Shown: positions 1 through 10,690 of the stretch, piece after piece
Layout: each line of letters starts with the position of its first letter
How positions within the stretch are numbered: position 1 is the first letter of the stretch
NCBI GenBank assembly: GCA_018398815.1
Contig: CM031620.1
Location: forward strand, 64,577,619-64,641,618
Source of the DNA: Conus ventricosus
Taxonomy: Eukaryota > Mollusca > Gastropoda > Neogastropoda > Conidae
Direction: 5' to 3'
Length of the DNA stretch: 64,000 nt
The notes under the pieces: generated by a model
Seen by the model: only the letters and a program-made list of their open reading frames with translations
The model's database searches: none
What the model was told of the DNA's origin: nothing
Translations under genes and position numbers: made by a program

Positions 1-1440
1 GCTGTGGTGTGTGAATGTTGATGAAGACGGCTGGTGTGGTGTGTGAATGTTGTGATGTTTTGGTCGGTGGAAGACAGGCTAGCTATGGTGTGTGATTGTT
101 GATGATGTTTGGTCGGTGAAGATGACAGGCTGCTGTGGTGTGTGATGTTGATGAAGAAGGCTAGCTGTGGTGTGTGATTGTTGATGATGACAGGCTAGCT
201 GTGGTGTGTGATTGTTGATGAAGACAGGCTAGCTGTGGTGGTGATGTTGATGAAGACAGCTAGCTGTGGTGAGTGATTGTTGATGAAGACAGGCTAGCTG
301 GGGTTTGTGTGAATGTTGATGAAGACAGGCTAGCTGTGGTGTGTGATTGTTGAATGATGTTTGGTGCGGTGAAGAAGACAGGCTAGCTGTGGTGTGTGAT
401 TGCTGATTGAAGACAGGCTAGCTGTGGTGTGTGATTGCTGATGAAGACAGGCTAGCTGTGGTGTGTGATTGCTGATGTTGGGTTGGTGATGAAGACAGGC
501 TAGCTGTGGTGTGTGATTGCTGATGAAGACAGGCTAGCTGTGGTGTGTGATTGCTAATGAAGACAGGCTAGCTGTGGTGTGTGATTGCTGATGTTGGGTT
601 GGTGATGAAGACAGGCTAGCTGTGGTGTGTGATTGCTGATGAAGACAGGCTAGCTGTGGTGTGTGATTGCTGATGAAGACAGGCTAGCTGTGGGTGTGTG
701 ATTGTGATGTTGGGTTGGTGATGAAGACAGGCTAGCTGTGGTGTGTGATTGCTGATGAAGACAGGCTAGCTGTGGTGTGTGATTGTTGATGAGACAGGCT
801 AGCTGTGGTGTGTGAATTCTGATGAAGACAGGCTAGCTGTGGTGTGTGATTGCTGATGAAGACAGGCTAGCTGTGGTGTGTGATTGCTGATGAAGACAGG
901 CTAGCTGTGGTGTGTGATGCTGATGAAGTCAGGCTAGCTGTGGTGTAGTGAATGTTGATGAAGACAGGCTAGCTGTGGTGTGTGATTGTTGATGTTGGGT
1001 TGGTGAAGAAGACAGGTAGCTGTGGTGTGTGATTGCTGATGAAGACAGGCTAGCTGTGGTGTGTGATTGTTGATGATGTTTGGTCGGTGATGAAGACAGG
1101 CTAGCTGTGGATGTGTGATTGCTGATGAAGACAGGCTAGCTGTGGTGTGTGATTGCTGATGAAGACAGGCTAGCTGTGGGTGTGATTGCTGATGAAGACA
1201 GCTAGCTGTGGTGTGTGATTGCTGATGAAGACAGGCTAGCTGTGGGGTGTGATTGCTGATGAAGACAGGCTAGCTGTGGTGTGTGATGCTGATGAAGACA
1301 GGCTAGCTGTGGTGTGTGATTGCTGATGAAGACAGGCTAGCTGTGGTGTGTGATTGCTGATGAAGACAGGCTAGCTGTGGTGTGTGATTGCTGATGAAGA
1401 CAGGCTAGTGTGTGTGTGATTGTTGATGTTGGGTTGGTTT
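1..1440. repeat. 34-bp minisatellite
   Basis: About 40 tandem copies of a unit near GATGAAGACAGGCTAGCTGT followed by GGTGTGTGATTGCT. Some copies are expanded by a GTTGGGTTGGT insert. The array runs off the left edge. If gli extends leftwards, this is intronic. Copies differ mainly by one-base length changes. Confidence 0.9.
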
Positions 1441-1619
1441 AGTTGTTGACGGTGCTTTCTGTCGTTGGTTTGTTTTACATGAACTGTAGCGTGTGTTCAT
1501 GATCGTTGTTGTTGTCCTTATTGTTTTCTGACTGTAATGCTTTGTCGATGATGTTGATGGTGATGATGATGGATGATGACGTTGATGATGATGGCGTTGT
1601 TAACGATGTTGTCGCTCAG

Positions 1620-1724
1620 ATCTCCACCACGGTGAAGGAGGCCGGTAGCAGTGTTGTCAGTAGCACCATGGGACTCTGGCAAAGGGGAGAAAGTCCAAGA
1701 TGAAAAAGGAGTCGGAGAGTATGG
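1620..1724 (+). CDS. gli: possible gli exon upstream of the zinc fingers
   Basis: A short non-repetitive island lies between two minisatellites. It has an acceptor (GCTCAG before 1620) and a donor (GTGAGA at 1725). The start reads STTVKEAGSSVVSS. After ATGGGACTC, removing one G gives a charged continuation (DSGKGEKVQDEKGVGEYG) up to the donor. Composition looks coding, and serine-rich or charged linkers do precede the fingers in GLI proteins. I cannot align it to a known GLI segment, and its end phase does not join cleanly to the next exon, so the call is tentative. It could instead belong to no gene. Confidence 0.3.
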
Positions 1725-1734
1725 GTGAGACTTA

Positions 1735-2320
1735 ACATGTGTATGCACAGGCATACACACAGTACACATGCACAGGCATACACACAGTACACATGCACAG
1801 GCAAAACACACAGTACACATGCACAGGCATACACACAGTACACATGCACAGGCATACACACAGTACACATGCACAGGCATACACACAGTACACATGCACA
1901 GGCATACACACAGTACACATGCACAGGCATCACACAGTACACATGCACAGGCATACACACAGACACATGCACAGGCATACCACAGTACACATGCACAGGC
2001 ATACACACAGTACACATGCACAGGCCAACACCAGTACACATGCACAGCATACACACAGTACACATGCACAGGCATACACAACAGTACAATGCACGGGCAT
2101 ACACACAGTGCACATGCACAGGCATACACACGTACACATGCACAGGCATACACACACAGTACACATGCACAGCATACACACACAGTACACATGCACAGGA
2201 ATACACACAGTACACATGCACAATGCATACACACAGTATAGATGCACAGGCATACACACAGTACACATGCACAAGCATACACACAGTACACATGCACAGG
2301 CATACACACAGTGCACACCT
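1735..2320. repeat. 25-bp minisatellite
   Basis: About 23 copies of GCATACACACAGTACACATGCACAG. Because 25 is not a multiple of three and the unit lacks stops in most frames, long artefactual frames appear on both strands. None is treated as a gene. Confidence 0.9.
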
Positions 2321-2402
2321 AGATGCATGCCGCATGTGGACATAGGCATTCGCCACTGCATCTGGTCGAAATCACGTTGATGAATGTCAATAAAACAAAT
2401 AA

Positions 2403-2432
2403 AGCGCGCGCGCGCGCGCATGTGTGGTGTGT

Positions 2433-2482
<50 letters not shown>

Positions 2483-2485
2483 TGT
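2403..2485. repeat. (GC)n-(GT)n alternating purine/pyrimidine tract
   Basis: A GCGCGCGC block runs directly into (GT)n. This is a classical Z-DNA-prone sequence. Further GC/GT-rich alternating bases continue to about 2660. Confidence 0.85.
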
Positions 2486-2905
2486 GTGCGCGAGTGCGCG
2501 GGCTGAGATGCTATCAAGTTTGAGACGTGTGCTCACACGTGCGCGTGCCTACGTGTTTGTGTGTGTGTCGTGCGTGCGCGCACGCGCGCGCCACAAACAG
2601 GTGCTCGCACGTTCACTTGCTTTGTGTTTGTGAGAGCGCACGTGCGTTTGTGTGCGTATGTGTGGTTGAAGTGTTTATTCGCTTTTTTTAATCTTGATAT
2701 ACCCTGTGAAATAAACTCCTTAGAGCGTAACTTTCTTTTTGAGACCGTTTCATACGAGCTTGCTCGTATCATGCCTACAAATACATCCTTGACAGCGGAT
2801 GTCTGTGATGGTAGCCAAGATGAAAAAAAAGCGTTTTTCTGTAGAGGGTGAACAAGAGGAGGAGGAGGAGACGGGGAGGGATACGGGGCTGGTCACATAC
2901 CTCAG

Positions 2906-2990
2906 GAAGGGGAGCCGGACTTCATTGAGACCAACTGCCACTGGGAAGGGTGCTCCAGGGAATTCGATCTCCCAGGATGAACTAGTCAAG
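2906..2990 (+). CDS. gli: gli exon: first half of zinc finger 1
   Basis: Encodes the start of the GLI/Ci DNA-binding domain: EPDFIETNCHWEGCSREFD, then QDELVK. The ETNCHW motif and the two finger-1 cysteines are diagnostic of the GLI family, the transcription factors at the end of Hedgehog signalling. The donor is AAG|GTACGG at 2991, phase 0, and joins to HINQDHI in the next exon as in Drosophila Ci (ELVKHIN). Exon length is 85, one more than 28 codons. The surplus lies in GATCTCCCAG near 2967-2972 and puts a stop in frame as read, so it is probably an assembly error. The acceptor used here is CCTCAG at 2901-2905. An alternative (CTGTAG ending 2844) would add a Glu-rich stretch. Confidence 0.9.
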
Positions 2991-3539
2991 GTACGGGGCA
3001 TCCGAACTCTTCATCATCATCGCCATCGTCGTCATCGTCTTCCTGTGGTTCTTTGTCATCTTCTTTGTCTCGTTTGTTTTCATGACGATCCCGATCTGTT
3101 TTCCAGTTTTGTTGCCAGAAAAACCAGCCAGAATCATGCCTTTGTCAACTGGAGTCGTTTGTCTGAGCGTCATCATCATCATTGCCATTATTGTGTTCAA
3201 TGCCATTATTGTTGTCACAGCCATTATTGTTGTCACTACAGTCATTGCTTGTACAGCCCAGCCTTAACCTTGTTGTCGCATTTATGTTTTAGGGTTCAAT
3301 GATATTCACATCAACAAGAAATCGTCATTCGTCATTGATCACCATTCAGTGTCCCACATCGTCATTACAGAAATCGTGTATTCCTATCCATCACCGCAGT
3401 CAGGCTTCGTTTCTTGAGCTGCACATCAGCTTGGATCACAAACAGACAAAGCATTTCCTGACCATCATCATCACGTGGAGGAGAGCTGTTGTCATATTTG
3501 TCATGATTATCATCACCATCATCATCCATTATTTCTTGT

Positions 3540-6335
3540 GAGTTCAATACACCAACCAGGGCCACGTCCAACAACAAGAATTCGTTAATCCATCGCGAAA
3601 ATCATCATGGTCGCTGTAATCCTAATTCTCAAGAGACTTTTATTTTGGCCAGCGCATCAACCAGGAACACATCCAGTCCGACAAAAGTTCGTTTATCTAC
3701 AAGCTAGAATCATCCTCATCCTCGTTGATAGAATCATCCTCATCCTCGTTGATGTTTTCTGCTGCAAGCACATCCATCAGCGCTTATTTCCAGGCGAACA
3801 AGATGTCGTGTATCTTGTAACTGGAATCGTCCTCATCCTTGTGATATCTGTAACTGGAATCGTCCTCATCCTTGTGATATCTGTAACTGGAATCGTCCTC
3901 ATCCTTGTGATATCTGTAACTGGAATCATCCTCATCCTTGTGATATCTGATACTGGAATCGTCCTCATCCTTGTGATATCTGTAACTGGAATCATCCTCA
4001 TCCTTGTGATATCTGTAACTGGAATCGTCCTCATCCTTGTGAAATTGTTGCGCACATCACCCAGGACCACATCCTGTAACTGGAATCGTCCTCATCCTTG
4101 TGATATCTGTAACTGGAATCATCCTCATCCTTGTGATATCTGTAACTGGAATCGTCTCATCCTTGTGATATCTGTAACTGGAATCGTCCTCATCCTTGTG
4201 ATATCTGTAACTGGAATCATCATCATCCTTGTGATATCTGTAACTGGAATCGTCCTCATCCTTGTGAAATTGTTGCAGCACATCACCCAGGACCACATCT
4301 GTAACTGGAATCGTCCTCATCCTTGTGATATCTGTAACTGGAATCATCCTCATCCTTGTGATATCTGTAACTGGAATCGTCCTCATCCTTGTGATATCTG
4401 TAACTGGAATCGTCCTCATCCCTTGTGACATTGTTGCCAGCACATCAACCAGGACACATCCTGTAAACTGGAATCATCCTCATCCTTGTGATATCTGTAA
4501 CTGGAATCATCCTCATCCTTGTGATATCTGTAACTGGAATCGTCCTCATCCTTGTGAATCTGTAACTGGAATCGTTCCTCATCCTTGTGATATCTGTAAC
4601 TGGAATCGTCCTCATCTCTTGTGACATTGTTGCCAGCCACATCAACCAGGACCACATCCTGTAACTGAATCATCCTCATCCTTGTGATATCTGTAACTGG
4701 AATCATCCTCATCCTTGTGATATCTGTAGAGCTGGAATCATCCTCATCCTTGTGACATTGTTGCCAGCACATCAACCAGAACCACATCCTGTAACTAGAA
4801 TCATCCTCATCCTTGTGATATCTGTAACTGGAATCGTCCTCATCCTTGTGATATCTGTAACTGGAATCATCCTCATCCTTGTGATATCTGTAACTGGAAT
4901 CATCCTCATCCTTGTGATATCTGTAACTGGAATCGTCCTCATCCTTGTGACATCTGTAACTGGAATCGTCCTCATCCTTGTGATATCTGTAACTGGAATC
5001 GTCCTCATCCTTGTGATATCTGTAACTGGAATCATCCTCATCCTTGTGACATCTGTAACTGGAATCATCCTATCCTTGTGATATCTGTAAATGGAATCAT
5101 CCTCATCCTTGTGATATCTGTAACTGGAATCGTCCTCATCCTTGTGACATCTGTAACTGGAATCATCCTCACCTTGTGACATCTGTAACGGAATCGTCCT
5201 CATCTTGTGATATCTGTAACTGGAATCATCCTCATCCTTGTGATATCTGTAACTGGAATCGTCCTCTTCCTTGTGACATCTGTAACTGGAATCGTCCTCA
5301 TCCTTGTGATATCTGTAACTGGAATCGTCCTCATCCTTGTGACATCTGTAACTGAATCATCCTCATCCTTGTGATATCTGTAACTGGAATCGTCCTCATC
5401 CTTGTGACATTGTTGCCAGCACATCAACCAGGATACATCTGTAACTGGAATCATCCTCATCCTTGTGATATCTGTAACTGGAATCATCCTCATCCTTGTG
5501 ATATCTGTAACTGGAATCGTCCTCATCCTTGTGACATTGTTGCCAGCACATCAACCAGGACCACATCTTGTAACTGGAATATCCCTCATCCTTGTGATAT
5601 CTGTAACTGGAATCATCCTCATCCTTGTGATATCTGTAACTGGAATCATCCTCAGCCTTGTGATATCTGTAACTGGAATCATCCTCATCCTTGTGATATC
5701 TGTAACTGGAATCATCCTCATCCTTGTGATATCTGTAACTGGAATCGTCCTCATCCTTGTGATATCTGTAACTGGAATCGTCTCATCCTTGTGACATTGT
5801 TGCCAGCACATCAACCAGGACCACATCCTGTAACTGGAATCATCCTCATCCTTGTGATATCTGTAACTGGAATCATCCTCATCCTTGTGATATCTGTAAC
5901 TGGAATCGTCCTCATCCTTGTGACATTGTTGCAGCACATCAACCAGGACCACATCCTGTAACTGGAATCATCCTCATCCTTGTGATATCTGTAACTGGAA
6001 TCATCCTCATCCTTGTGATATATGTAACTGGAATCATCCTCATCCTTGTGATATCTGTAACTGGAATCGTCCTCATCCTTGTGATGTCTGTGATATCTGT
6101 AACTGGAATCATCCTCATCCTTGTGATATCTGTAACTGGAATCATCCTCATCCTTGTGATATCTGTAACTGGAATCATCTCATCCTTGTGATATCTGTAA
6201 CTGGAATCGTTCCTCATCCTTGTGATATCTGTAACTGGAATCGTCCTAATCCTTGTGATATCTGTAACTGGAATCGTCCTCATCCTTGTGATATCTGTAA
6301 CTGGAATCGTCCTCATCCTTGTGACATTGTTGCAG
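3540..6335. repeat. 33-bp minisatellite carrying copies of a splice acceptor
   Basis: Most of this intron is a 33-bp unit, GTAACTGGAATCGTCCTCAT then CCTTGTGATATCT, with a common TCATCC variant. About nine longer cassettes interrupt it, at about 4045, 4268, 4429, 4626, 4757, 5407, 5535, 5796 and 5924. Each contains TTGTTG(C)CAG followed by CACATCAACCAGGACCACAT. That is the acceptor and first bases of the real exon at 6336. More diverged copies lie at about 3549, 3650 and 3765. The 33-bp length keeps frames open, which explains long spurious ORFs. Confidence 0.92.
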
Positions 6336-6481
6336 CACATCAACCAGGACCACATCCAGGCCAACAAGAAGTCGTTCGTGTGCCGGTGGAGGAGTGCAGT
6401 CGGGAGGAGAAGCGTTCAAGGCACAGTACATGCTGGTCGTTCACATGAGCGCCACACGGTGAAAAGCCCCACCGATGTACG
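6336..6481 (+). CDS. gli: gli exon: end of zinc finger 1 and zinc finger 2
   Basis: Starts after TTGTTGCAG with HINQDHIQANKKSFVCRW. It then carries the finger-2 signature (ECSREEK, FKAQYMLVVHM, RRHT, GEK, PHRCT) and ends at donor ACG|GTGAGT (6482). In the family this exon is 150 bases (50 codons, phase 0 at both ends). Here it is 146. Four single bases are missing, each in a short run: at about 6388-6392 (TGGAGGAG), 6413 (AAGCG), 6449 (ATGAGC) and 6458 (ACGGT). No single frame reads through. The splice phases and otherwise perfect conservation argue for sequence error, not gene death. Fingers 1-2 stabilise the domain; fingers 3-5 make most base contacts. Confidence 0.93.
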
Positions 6482-6668
6482 GTGAGTACCACTGTTGTGC
6501 TGGCATGGAGGTAGGGGGGGGGGGGGAAGTCCCCACCGATGTACGGTGAGTACCACTGCTGTGCTGGCATGGGGGAAAAAGCCCCACGATGTACGGTGAG
6601 TACCACTGTTGTGGCTGGCAGGGGGGGGGGGGGGGGGGGGGGGGAAGTCCCCGATGTAGGTGAGTTTG
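6465..6668 (+). repeat. tandem copies of the exon 3' end and splice donor
   Basis: The last ~17 exon bases plus donor (CCCCACCGATGTACG|GTGAGTACCACTG) recur downstream. Donors lie at 6482 (true), 6546, 6596 and, degenerate, 6660. Units are separated by TGTGCTGGCA and G-runs of variable length (6508-6525, 6621-6644). All four GTGAGT motifs are strong 5' splice sites by sequence. Confidence 0.88.
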
Positions 6669-6829
6669 TGTGCTGGCAGGTGCGGTCTGTTGCTTCTTGT
6701 GTTTTGTCTTGAGTGTGGGGTGTTTTGGTGGTGGACGAGTCTACATTTTTACTGCTGCAGTGTTGTACTGAATTTTGCCGTCTGGGGAAAGGAAGGGGGG
6801 GCTTTAGGAATGGGACGGAGAAATGTGTG

Positions 6830-6985
6830 TGTGGGTGTGTGGTGTGTGTGGTGTGGTGTGTGTGTGTGTGGTGGTGGTGTGGGTGGTGTGTCGTGGTCAA
6901 GATGTGTTTGGGGAAATTTTGGGCGGTTGTTGGAAAATTTGTAGGTGTGTTCATATGGATCAAGGATGGCGGGTTTTAGTTTCAC
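6830..6985. repeat. GT-rich tract and start of a dispersed intronic repeat
   Basis: A GTGTGGTGTG-rich stretch is followed by AAAATTTGTAGGTGTGTTCATAT, GGTTTTAGTTTCACG and the CCGTTACTAACGG block. Close matches to the latter part recur at about 10787-10890 and 10930-11035, so this is a dispersed repeat family. Confidence 0.7.
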
Positions 6986-7124
6986 GTTACAGCCGTTACT
7001 AACGGTCTGTAACGGCTGTAACGCTTTTTCTTCTCATCTTGTTCACATATGGAAACCTGAAACAGCCCCTTATTGCTTTGTTGGGTAAAACCGAATTTCT
7101 GCTACAGAGAAATCTCACATTACC

Positions 7125-7180
7125 CCCTTCATTGCAGCTGTCTACAACGGCGAAGAACTTTTCCAAGACTTCAAAATGGC
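7125..7180. repeat. left arm of an inverted repeat flanking the hAT region
   Basis: CATTGCAGCTGTCTACAACG, then GCGAAGAACTTTTCCAAGAC. It matches, as reverse complement with a few differences, 10700-10752 (TGGAAGTCTTGGAAAAGTC, TTCGCCCGTGTGACAGCTGC). A third, direct, weaker copy is at about 7785-7820. The stretch 7180-7850 holds no gene I recognise. Confidence 0.6.
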
Positions 7181-7851
7181 ACATCTAAGATCTGTTTCTC
7201 GTGTGTACTGCACGTCCTGCCAGGTCTGGGAATCCGATTCTTAGTCTTGGGCCTGTCGTGGGTTATTGGTCTGGGTCCAATAACTTTTTCAGTCTGGCGA
7301 CTAAATTCGAAAAAACATCGGCGAAACGTCCATGATGTCCTGTCAGATTTCCAGGCTGCCCAGTTTTTAGTGCCGCGCGGTGTTGAATCGTCCGCGAGCG
7401 TTTTGGGTGACGCAATGGGGCGTAGCTGCACGCGCGGGAAAAATAAAGGTCGATGCTGTGCGCTGCACTGTTGCAGGTTGGCACGGTCTTGGCTAGTCCT
7501 GGACGGTTTGAAAACGTTCCCTCAGTGCTTCGTCGTGTTTTAGGGACCGACCAGGACTGAAGGAAAACTGCGGGTCTTTGGTGACTGCTTGAAGTGGCCT
7601 TAATCTCGCTAACTTTTTTCGAAACGCCGAAACGCCTAAAATTGAGCCAAGACTCAAAGAAGACCTGCACAAGTTTTCCAGACTTCAAACTTGGTCTTGG
7701 CAAAACCAAATACAGCGTCACAGCCAGCCAGCGTCTCGTCACAGCCAGCAGGCAGCGAGATTATAAAAAGGGGCGGTGCCTCTAAGTCTTGGAAACGTCG
7801 TGGGCCGTGTGACAGCGGAGGCGAGACTAAAAAAACACCAAGACTTTGGGG

Positions 7852-10690
7852 CTAGAGGTGCACGGTATTACCGTATACCGGTATTATATCGGTTCGGAAG
7901 CCTCTCGGTACGGTATACCGGTACGGTCCGGGAAGGCTCGGTATACCGCGAATTGGAATAGAAACCGAAAGTAAACATTTTTCCTAGAACAAAGAGGCAG
8001 TTCCGTGAAAGTGCGGTAGACAAAGGCACAATGGCTGAAAGCGAGTACACGATAGTGGCAAATGCTAAAGCAAAAGCCCTATTTGGAAGCACTTTGGAGT
8101 CCGAAAAAGAAAAATTGATGATTCCATAGTGGAGAATACGGCGGTGTGCTTGACGTGCAATGGCGATGTAAAAACTGCTGGTGGAACCTCCAACATGAAC
8201 ACCCACATCAGGAGACACCATCCACAGTTACTGACCACACAGACGGAAACCTCAAGCTCACAAAGTGAGCAGCCACCAAAGAAACAACAGCGCCAGCAGA
8301 CCCTTGCGGGAGCTTTTCAGGCCCAGACGAAAAAGACAAAGTATCCTACAAATTCTCTTCGTGCAAAGGCCATCACAAACCAAATTGCGCTGTTTCTCGT
8401 CAAAGATTTGCGACCTTACAAGTTGGTGGAAAGCAAGCACTTCCGAACCTGATTGAAACGCTCGACGACCGTTACCAGGTTCCTTCTCGTAACCACTTTT
8501 CAGAGCTGGCTATCCCTGAGATGTACAAAAACATGAAAGCCACGGTGATTGCTGACCTTCAGAAATCCGAACAAGTAAGTTTGACTACAGATGGATGGAC
8601 CTCAAGAGCAACAGACTCCTACGTCACTGTCACTGCTGTGTTGGTGGTTGATTGGCAGATGGTGAACTATGTGCTGCAAACAAGACCAATGCCTGAGAGC
8701 CATACAGCTGAAAACATCACCAGGGTCATCACAGAAGCAATCAAAGAATGGAAACTGCCGGGTGTGCTGGGTCTCACGCTTGTGTCCGACAACGCCTCAA
8801 ACATGGTCAAGGCTGGAAAGATGCTGCAATGCCATCTGCACTTGGGATGCTTTGCACACACACTCAACCTTGCAGTTCAGAAGGCGCTCAAGGTGGATGG
8901 AACCGCAGCCATATTGAGTAGAATCAGGCGGATATCTACCTTCTTTCACAGGAGTCATTTGGCTTCCAACGTCCTCCAAGCAAAGGCAGAGTTGCTTCAA
9001 CTGAAGGCAAAAGAGCTGAAGGTTGATGTTTGCACCAGGTGGAACTCCGCCTTTGACATGCTGTCACGATTTCTGTACCTGCAGGATGCTGTCGTCGCTG
9101 TGATTCGCTCCAAAGAACTGAGCTATCTCAAAGAGCGTGACATCACGAGTCTGAATGACGAGGAGGCCGCCGCCGCACAAGAACTTCAATCTTTCCTGAA
9201 ACCCCTGAAGGACATCACAACTTTCATGTGCACGGAGGAGATGCCAACTTCGTCTGTGATCATGCCCCTTCTTGAGAGTCTGCTTGGCGAGAAAGGACAT
9301 CTTCGCTCAAAGCCAGACGACTCAATGTCCGTCCAGCAAATGAAGGCTGTCATGGCAGCAGATCTGGAGGGCCGGTTGCAGAACAGAGAGAGATGCTGCA
9401 GATGATTTCAGCCTTGGACCCTCGCTTCAAGTCTTTCTCCTATATGGCACCAGAACAACGCGATGGCATCTTCCACAAACTCACTGACGTCACAGTGAGC
9501 TTGCACACAAAACCCAAGACCGTCGAAGCAGTTAAGGCAGAACCAGGAACTTCAGCAGAACCTGGAACTTCAACCACCCCCAGTCTGCCAGCTCTTAATG
9601 AGCATGCCCATGATGTTGAGGTGCTTGAGGAGATCCAAGAAGAGCATTTCGTGAAGACAGAGAGACCCGAGGACAAACGGAAGTACGAGAGCAAAGGAGT
9701 GTGCCTGCTTGATTCCCTCCTGGCAGATGTCTTCGTCACACATGTCGAGCCAAGCAAGACCATCTTCCAGCAGGGAGCTGAAGAAGTCCAGAAGTATCGA
9801 GAGGAGAAATCTATTGGCATGGCGGAGAACCCACTCTTGTGGTGGAAACAGAATGAGTACCGCTTCCCTTTGTTGGCTAGGGCGGCAAGGATTTACCTCG
9901 CCATCCCGGCCACGAGTGTGCCGTCTGAGAGGGTGTTTTCGACAGCTGGGGACATTCTGACCAGCCAAAGGGCTACCCTGAACCCAGAACACGTGGACAA
10001 GCTCCTCTTTCTGAAAAAGAATTTGTAAAGTCATGCACTGTTCTTTTCAGAAAATGTAGACTCTTCTACTGATGTGGCTGCCATGCCTAATCGTTTTCGT
10101 ACAGTTGAATATAAAAAAGCAATAAAACGTTTCTCTCGGTAGGAGTGTAATTATCAGTTTTGTCTGACCATTAGTTGATTTCTTCCCTTGAAACTTGTAT
10201 ATTTCTTCTCTTGCTTTCTCTCCCTTTTTGTTGTTATCCATCCAAAAAGTCTACCGTCTGTAGGTTTCATTTCATGATTCAGTGTTTTTGTTTTTTTTCA
10301 TTGTATTTTTTTCAACTGGTTTTTAATCATTTTAAATACAAAAATCAACAAACATTATATACAGAAATCAATATTTGTGTCATATAACAAAATAGAACCA
10401 TAAGTCAATGGACAATATTTTTTCATAGTATTTGTTTACCTGATTTTGTATTCAAAGTGAACACTGAATAATTAAAGTTTGTTTACAAAGAAATGATCAC
10501 TGGTGTGTGAGTCTGTCTTTTCTCAGTTTGTTTCAACTTCTGCATGCTGTCTTGTACGTACAAGTGGCCAGATGGTCATCACATTACATGGGATCGGGGA
10601 CGGCGGTATACCGTTGGAAAATATCGGTACGGGCAAAAAATATCGCGGTATACCGCGGTACGGTTTTCTTCACTGTACACAGCTCTATTT
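7852..10690 (+). mobile_element. hAT-superfamily DNA transposon
   Basis: A transposase gene is bracketed by GGTATACCG-rich sequence. The left end is near TAGAGGTGCACGGTATTACC (7852), followed by several ACCGGTATACCG motifs to about 7950. The right end has GGCGGTATACCG and CGCGGTATACCGCGGTACGG at 10602-10665. The terminal inverted repeats are degenerate, and I could not fix an 8-bp target duplication, so boundaries are approximate. It lies in the intron between the ZF2 and ZF3 exons of gli, in the same orientation as the host gene. Confidence 0.8.
8031..10028 (+). CDS. hAT transposase, ZBED type, with frameshifts
   Basis: The start at ATG 8031 (MAESEYTIVANAK) sits in the host-proximal part of the element. 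An N-terminal BED zinc finger follows (CLTCNGD ... THIRRHHP, C-x2-C then H residues, about 8146-8220). The RNase-H-like core has the first Asp in LTTDGWTS (8582-8605), the second in LVSDNASNM (8780-8810), then GCFAHTLNLAV and TRWNS. The C-terminal hAT dimerisation domain has NPLLWW, IPATSVPSERVFSTAG and LDKLLFLKK-like sequence (read as VDKLLFLKK). The frame changes three times: about 8105-8120 (A-run), 8440-8520 and about 9390. Joined, the reading is near full length for a ZBED/hAT transposase (about 660 residues). Some shifts may be assembly errors, so activity cannot be judged. Confidence 0.9.

Noticed and set aside
1..1440. CRISPR-like regular repeats
   Set aside because: Tandem head-to-tail units without unique spacers, in an animal genome.
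1518..2517. Long Cys/Val and His/Thr frames on both strands
   Set aside because: They are translations of the 25-bp and (GT)n repeats; no domain, no codon bias.
3607..6367. Frames of up to 273 codons with LVISVTGI or ITRMRTIPVTD repeats
   Set aside because: The 33-bp unit keeps any stop-free frame open on both strands; the translation is pure repeat.
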